A stretch of DNA of 64,000 nucleotides from BOG-932 sp965276835 (GTDB taxonomy: Bacteria > Pseudomonadota > Alphaproteobacteria > BOG-932 > Roseiterribacteraceae). Below the pieces are notes generated by a model, which made no database searches, was not told where the DNA came from, and worked only from the letters and a program-made list of their open reading frames with translations. The stretch's first letter is position 1. Each line of letters starts with the position of its first letter. Positions 59,711-64,000 of the stretch are shown in pieces. The stretch spans positions 2,418,001-2,482,000 of the forward strand of contig OZ255631.1 of the NCBI GenBank assembly GCA_965276835.1, given 5' to 3'. The position numbers were made by a program, and so were the translations under genes.

Positions 59711-60460
59711 GTGAGCAATAACGGCAAAATCGCCATCGTGACCGGCGCGGGAAGCGGGATCGGCCGGGCGGCAAGCCAAGCCTTGCTCAGCGCAGGCTAT
59801 TCTGTGGCGCTCGCCGGCCGCCGCGCCGCCGAGCTGGAACAGACCGCCGCAGGCCATGCAGACCGAGCGCTGATCGTCCCCACCGATGTCACCGACCCGG
59901 CCTCCGTCAACGCGCTGTTCGCCAAGACCAAGGAGCGGTTCGGACGGTTGGACCTGCTGTTCAACAATGCCGGGACGGGACTGCCGGCGGGCTTGCTGGA
60001 GGACCTGTCATTCGAGGCCTGGAACAAGGTGGTTTCGACCAACCTGACCGGCGTGTTCCTGTGCACCCAGGCGGCGTTCCGCATCATGAAGGACCAGACG
60101 CCACGCGGCGGGCGGATCATCAATAACGGCTCGATCTCCGCCCACGTGCCGCGCCCGAATTCCATCGCCTATACCGCGACCAAGCACGCCGTCACCGGCC
60201 TGACCAAATCGACCGCCCTGGACGGCCGCAAATACGACATCGCCTGCGGCCAGATCGATATCGGCAATGCTGTGACGGAGATGGCGGCGGCGATGGTCAC
60301 CGGCACGACACAAGCCAACGGCACGGTGGCGGCCGAACCGACCATGGACGTGAAGGCCGTCGCCGACGCCGTCCTCTACATGGCCGGGCTGCCGCCCGAG
60401 GCGAACGTGCTGTTCATGACGGTGATGGCGACGAAGATGCCATATGTCGGGCGGGGGTAG
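59711..60460 (+). CDS. SDR family oxidoreductase
   Basis: A 249-residue SDR: TGAGSGIG (11-18), NNAGTG (about 86), Ser in NNGSISAHV, and YTATKHA. The ending VLFMTVMATKMPYVGRG is typical of a subgroup annotated as SDRs linked to glyoxalase partners; the next gene, 4 nt downstream, is indeed a VOC protein. It starts with GTG at 59711, preceded by GAGGAG. Confidence 0.88.
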   Translation: MSNNGKIAIVTGAGSGIGRAASQALLSAGYSVALAGRRAAELEQTAAGHADRALIVPTDVTDPASVNALFAKTKERFGRLDLLFNNAGTGLPAGLLEDLSFEAWNKVVSTNLTGVFLCTQAAFRIMKDQTPRGGRIINNGSISAHVPRPNSIAYTATKHAVTGLTKSTALDGRKYDIACGQIDIGNAVTEMAAAMVTGTTQANGTVAAEPTMDVKAVADAVLYMAGLPPEANVLFMTVMATKMPYVGRG

Positions 60461-60464
60461 AGCG

Positions 60465-60911
60465 ATGAAATTCGAGCAATCCCACCTTGGTATCTGCGTG
60501 TCCGACCTGGAAAAGTCACTCAATTTCTACCGCGACGGGCTCGGCTTCGAAGACGGGCCGAGCTTCGAGATCAACTACCCGATTTCTGAAATGACTGGCG
60601 ACGTCCGCCTGATCTCCAAGTTCCTGCATAGCGGCGACCTCAGGATCGAGCTTCTCGCCTTCAGGACGCCGACGCCGTTCGGCAGGCCGTCGGCCAGCCG
60701 CAATCAGCTGGGGCTGACGCATCTGTCATTTTCGGTTGACGATATCGACGAAGCCGCCGATCGGCTGGTGCATTTCGGCGGGACGATTATCGAAGGAACG
60801 CGTTCCACGCCGGAAAACGCCATACACATCATCTTCCTAGCCGATCCCGACGGCACGCGGATCGAGCTGATGAAACACGCGCTCGGCGTCGAATGGCCCT
60901 GGTATTCGTGA
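60465..60911 (+). CDS. VOC family protein
   Basis: A 148-residue protein with two VOC half-modules: HLGICVSDLEKSLNFYRDGLGF and LTHLSFSVDDIDEAAD. His-11 region, the central His in GLTHLSF and the Glu in GTRIELMKH give an H-H-E pattern consistent with metal binding. The start at 60465 is 4 nt after the SDR stop, so the two are coupled. Confidence 0.87.
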   Translation: MKFEQSHLGICVSDLEKSLNFYRDGLGFEDGPSFEINYPISEMTGDVRLISKFLHSGDLRIELLAFRTPTPFGRPSASRNQLGLTHLSFSVDDIDEAADRLVHFGGTIIEGTRSTPENAIHIIFLADPDGTRIELMKHALGVEWPWYS

Positions 60912-60925
60912 GTAAGTAACCGAGG

Positions 60926-61957
60926 CTAATTCGACAGCGTCGCCACCGAACTCAAAATCAGCCGTACTAGCTCGCTCTGCCGCTTGGCGTTGGTCTTCGT
61001 GAAGATCGACTGAAGCTGGCTGCGCGCCGTGTTGCGACGGATGCCGAGCGTTTCCGCAGCCTCGTCGATATCGAAGCCCTGGGCCAATAGGGTCGCCAGC
61101 GCTGCCTCCGCGGGCGTCAGGCCGAAAAGCTGGGCGACTACTTCAGCCGAGACGCTGGCCCGCCGGTCGGGGTCGCGCAGAACGACGATGGCCGAGCGGC
61201 GCAGCGGCGCGTCGCCATACTCAACACTTGGGCCGGGATAGATGGTTAGCGTAAGCGGCGACGGGTTATCGCCGCGCTCGATGGCGAGCGGACGGCCCGG
61301 CTCGTTCGGCGCGCTGGTCTGCGCCTCGGCGGCAGCGCGCACCTGCTGCGCCAGCGCCGTCGCGGCGGCGGGAGTGCCTTGGCGGTCAGCCTGCCCTGCG
61401 CCATCGAGAGGCCGTTGGCCCCGGCGAGAATTTCCCCGGCGATGGCGTTGCTGGTCATCAGGCCGGAATTTGCGTCAACCAGCGCTACGCCGACGCCGAT
61501 CCGTTCCACCACAGTCTGATAGACCGCGCGCTCGCGATAGGCCTGGGCGTATTGCACGAAGATGCGCATGGCGCGGCCCAAGTGCGGCGCCAGAAGTTCG
61601 CAGCCGTCGCGATCCGCTTCCGAAAAGTCCCGCCCCCACAGCCCGAAAGCGAAGGCAATTCCCTGGCGCAGTCTTCCCCGAAACTGACACACAGCGGGGC
61701 CATAGGTTAACACCCTCATCACCCGGAAAGATCGTATCGGAGGAAACCCGCTCGATCTCATCCCGCAATTCCAGCGTCGTGCCGGCCGAGAAAAACCGCA
61801 GATGTTCGGGGTAGCACAGGCTGCTCGATTCGATCAGAATCGACGACGCTTCGGCATCGAACGCGCGGCACGCCAGCGCCAGGAACGTACGCCAGCCCGG
61901 CATCTCGACGATGCCGTCATAGATCGCATCGATCAGTGTTTCAGTGTCCGCCTTCAT
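60926..61957 (-). pseudogene. LuxR-type regulator with two frameshifts
   Basis: Three overlapping minus-strand frames are needed to read one protein of about 340 residues. The first (61957 to about 61710) starts MKADTETLIDAIYDGIVE. The second (about 61710-61380) continues with QFRGRLRQGIAFAFG and QTVVERIGVGVALVDANS. The third (about 61375-60926) ends in a LuxR helix-turn-helix, LTPAEAALATLLAQGFDI and RRNTARSQLQSIFTKTN. Indels lie near 61705-61715 (GAGGGTGTTAACC) and near 61370-61385 (CCCGCCGCCGCG). It is divergent from the LuxE-like gene at 62029. A sequencing error in GC-rich tracts cannot be excluded. Confidence 0.72.
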
Positions 61958-62028
61958 GCAAATGCATCATGCGCCGGGTTTGCGCCTGTGGAATAGTGGC
62001 GGCAGATAACGAAGCTGGGGAAACATTC

Positions 62029-63447
62029 ATGTCCGATTTCGTCGATGCGCTGAAGCGCGATCCGTTGAATTTCGTCGATGCGCATTACGACGATGCCTTC
62101 AAACTGACCAACGCGGAAATCGAGGACATTCAGTTGACCGGCCTGCGCAAGCGCTTCGCCGCGCTGCGCCCCGCCCTGCCGGCGTTGGCCAAGCTGGCGG
62201 CGGATCAAGGCATCTCGGAAATCAATTCCATCGACGATGCCGCGCCGCTGTTGTTTCCGCACACGGTCTATAAATCCTATCCGTTGTCGTTCCTGGAGCG
62301 TGGGCAGTTCGACCGGCTGACCAAGTGGCTGGGCGGGCTGACCACTGTCGACCTGTCGGGTGTCGATCTGAACGGCGTTGACACGATCGACGAATGGATC
62401 GCGCGGATCGAAAAAGCGACCGATATCAACCTGATCCACACATTCGGCACGACCGGCAAGCTGTCGTTCCTGCCGCGCACCAAGACGCAGACGCGGATGA
62501 CGGCCACCATCAACGCGCACTGCATCCGCGACTATGCCGGATACAATTCCGGGCCGGACATCCTGAAAAACCACATGCCGCTGATCACGCCGTCCTATCG
62601 CTATGGGGCGAGTGCGATCGTGCGCGGCATGAATTGGATGGCGGTGAATTATGCCGGGGGGTACGATAACGCGCTGTTCCTCTATCCCGACGCCTATTTC
62701 AGCGCCGACGTCGTCTCGCTGGCCGGCCGCATCCGCGCCGCCGAGGCGCGGGGCGAGGCGGGCCAGGTGAATATCCCGCCATCCCTGGCGGCACGCCGGG
62801 AAGAGTTCGCGGCGCGCGAAAAGGGCCGGGCGCAGGATATGGACCGGTTCTTCGAGGTCGCGCGCGAACGCTTCGAGGGCCAGGACGTGTTCCTGTTCGC
62901 GGTCTGGCCGATTCTGTTCGAATGGGCGGAGGAAGGCCTGAAGCGCGGCATGAAGGGCGTGTTCGGCAAGAATTCGATCATGACGACCGGCGGCGGCAGC
63001 AAGGGCAAGGTTCTGCCGCCCGATTACAAAAAGACGATCTTCGAATTCCTGGGCTTCGAGCGGCATTTCGAGTTCTTCTCGATGAGCGAGCTGATGGCCG
63101 GGGCCGCGCGGTGCAGCGCGGACCATTTCCACTTTCCCCCGGTGATCGTGACCTATGTTCTGGACCCCGCGACCGGCCAGCCGCTGCCGCGCACCGGCAC
63201 GCAGACCGGCCGTCTGGCGCTGATGGACCTGCTGCCCGACAGCTATTGGGGCGGCCTGGTCTCGGGCGACGAGGTGACGATGGCCGGCTATGACGAGCCC
63301 TGTTCCTGCGGCCGGACCGGGCCTTATCTCGAGGCCAATATAAGGCGCTTCAGCGAGGCGCAGGGCGGCGACGATAAGATCAACTGCGCCGGCGCGCCTG
63401 AGGCGCACGACAATGCGATGAGCTATCTGTTGGAGCGTACCCAATGA
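62029..63447 (+). CDS. LuxE/PaaK-like acyl-activating protein
   Basis: A 472-residue member of the acyl-protein synthetase/phenylacetate-CoA-ligase fold. The phosphate-loop equivalent is HTFGTTGKLSFLPRT, FGKNSIMTTGGGSKG lies near residue 330, and TGRLALMDLLPDSYWGGLVSGD with CSCGRTGPYL at the C-terminus matches the late PaaK region. The start at 62029 is chosen because GGGGAAA lies upstream; a longer frame from 61936 overlaps the regulator region. LuxE proteins activate fatty acids with ATP and hand the acyl group to a LuxC reductase, and a LuxC-like gene follows with a 4-nt overlap. Confidence 0.82.
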   Translation: MSDFVDALKRDPLNFVDAHYDDAFKLTNAEIEDIQLTGLRKRFAALRPALPALAKLAADQGISEINSIDDAAPLLFPHTVYKSYPLSFLERGQFDRLTKWLGGLTTVDLSGVDLNGVDTIDEWIARIEKATDINLIHTFGTTGKLSFLPRTKTQTRMTATINAHCIRDYAGYNSGPDILKNHMPLITPSYRYGASAIVRGMNWMAVNYAGGYDNALFLYPDAYFSADVVSLAGRIRAAEARGEAGQVNIPPSLAARREEFAAREKGRAQDMDRFFEVARERFEGQDVFLFAVWPILFEWAEEGLKRGMKGVFGKNSIMTTGGGSKGKVLPPDYKKTIFEFLGFERHFEFFSMSELMAGAARCSADHFHFPPVIVTYVLDPATGQPLPRTGTQTGRLALMDLLPDSYWGGLVSGDEVTMAGYDEPCSCGRTGPYLEANIRRFSEAQGGDDKINCAGAPEAHDNAMSYLLERTQ

Positions 63448-64000
63448 CCAGCTTCACCGTTCCATTAATCCTGCGCGGCGAGATCATCGACGAGGCGACA
63501 GTCGAATTCGGCGGCCGGCGCGGCGGCGTCAGCTTTCGCGCGCCGGATATGAGCAAATATCTGGACCGGCTGACGCTCGCCAGCCCCTCGCGCATGGCCG
63601 ATCTCCATACGATCAGCCTGGACGAGATTTTCGACTTCCTGGCCGAGCTGGGCCCCCGGCTCAACCCGGCGCAGAACCGGCATCTGCAGGAGGCGTTCGA
63701 GCTGTCGCGCGCCACGTCCGGACTGTCGGACAGCATCCTGAAGCACCACTACGACCACATCCCCGACTATTTCGAACGCGACGTGGTGCGCGACCTGGCG
63801 GAGCGGCTGATCGGCATCGACTATCTGGAGGGCTGGGTCGCGCAACCGGCGACCTTGCAGTCCGAGGTCAGCCTCTCGATCCGCGCCTTCGGGGCGCGGG
63901 CAGTCCATATCATCGCCGGCAATGTGCCGGTGGTGGGGGTGACGACGGTGATCCGCAACGCCATCACCCGGTCGGACGCGATCATCAAGACGCCGTCGAA
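63444..64000 (+). CDS. LuxC-like acyl-CoA/acyl-protein reductase (N-terminal part, cut by window edge)
   Basis: The first 185 codons are present, starting at the ATG that overlaps the stop of the LuxE-like gene (ATGA). The reading frame stays open to the window end. It contains GRRGGVSFRAPDMSKYLDRLTL, a middle helix-rich part and then RAFGARAVHIIAGNVPVVGVTTVIRNAITRSDAIIK, the NAD(P)-binding start of LuxC-type reductases within the aldehyde dehydrogenase superfamily. The catalytic Cys lies beyond the window. With LuxE it would make an aldehyde from an acyl group. Confidence 0.82.
   Translation, partial: MTSFTVPLILRGEIIDEATVEFGGRRGGVSFRAPDMSKYLDRLTLASPSRMADLHTISLDEIFDFLAELGPRLNPAQNRHLQEAFELSRATSGLSDSILKHHYDHIPDYFERDVVRDLAERLIGIDYLEGWVAQPATLQSEVSLSIRAFGARAVHIIAGNVPVVGVTTVIRNAITRSDAIIKTPS

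Noticed and set aside
62029..64000. Bioluminescence (lux) operon
   Set aside because: Only LuxE-like and LuxC-like genes are visible; no luciferase subunit is present in the window.
1..64000. tRNA, rRNA, riboswitch and replication-origin signals
   Set aside because: No sequence in the window convincingly matched any of these on reading; short stem-loops found are explained as terminators or repeats.

Overview
The window is GC-rich, densely coding bacterial DNA. Its gene content suggests a free-living, metabolically versatile alphaproteobacterium: many short-chain dehydrogenases (SDRs), two old-yellow-enzyme/dienoyl-CoA-reductase-type flavoproteins, XRE-cupin regulators, VOC and SnoaL-like enzymes, and a type I secretion system. 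There is no rRNA or tRNA gene to fix the taxon, so this is an inference. Very long antisense open frames are common because of the GC bias and were not called.

Layout. 1-5.8 kb: edge of a GT39-like glycosyltransferase, an SDR, a cytochrome c/PQQ-propeller dehydrogenase, a SnoaL-like protein, then a more AT-rich patch (about 3.98-5.4 kb) with a truncated PEP-CTERM-like gene, a methyltransferase and gene debris. 5.4-22.8 kb: housekeeping and accessory metabolism, including a BTRD1-repeat serine hydrolase, a GST-like protein and YghU, a Na+/H+ antiporter, an MBL-fold/VOC gene pair, a PAS hybrid histidine kinase, an OYE-type flavoprotein and a glycosyltransferase. 22.8-32.4 kb: a secreted S53 peptidase, an FAD protein flanked by two paralogous XRE-cupin regulators, then a TauD-like dioxygenase/MFS pair followed by a sulfotransferase and an amidohydrolase.

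32.6-46.0 kb is the most distinctive part. On the minus strand a compact operon encodes, in order, an Aah/TibC-type O-heptosyltransferase, two paralogous strand-loop-strand (AIDA-type) repeat proteins, a type I secretion ABC exporter, its HlyD-like adaptor and a small exported protein. The repeat proteins have no Sec signal peptide and no autotransporter beta-barrel. The operon therefore looks like a glyco-adhesin system in which cytoplasmic heptosylation feeds a type I exporter instead of the usual type V route. A RAYT transposase remnant has cut off the last operon gene, and a RAYT-derived miniature element lies next to a SUMF1-like gene.

46-64 kb: an ABC ATPase and its binding protein without a permease, a second OYE-type flavoprotein divergent from a TetR regulator, a large membrane-anchored TPR protein with a possible TIR-like N-terminus, a run of SDR/enoyl-CoA hydratase/PPOX/VOC genes typical of a catabolic cluster, a frameshifted LuxR-type regulator, and a LuxE-like/LuxC-like pair (the latter cut by the window end). 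Interspersed repeats include REP-like palindromes around 32.4, 34.2 and 48.0 kb and a 108-bp palindromic element at 59.6 kb.
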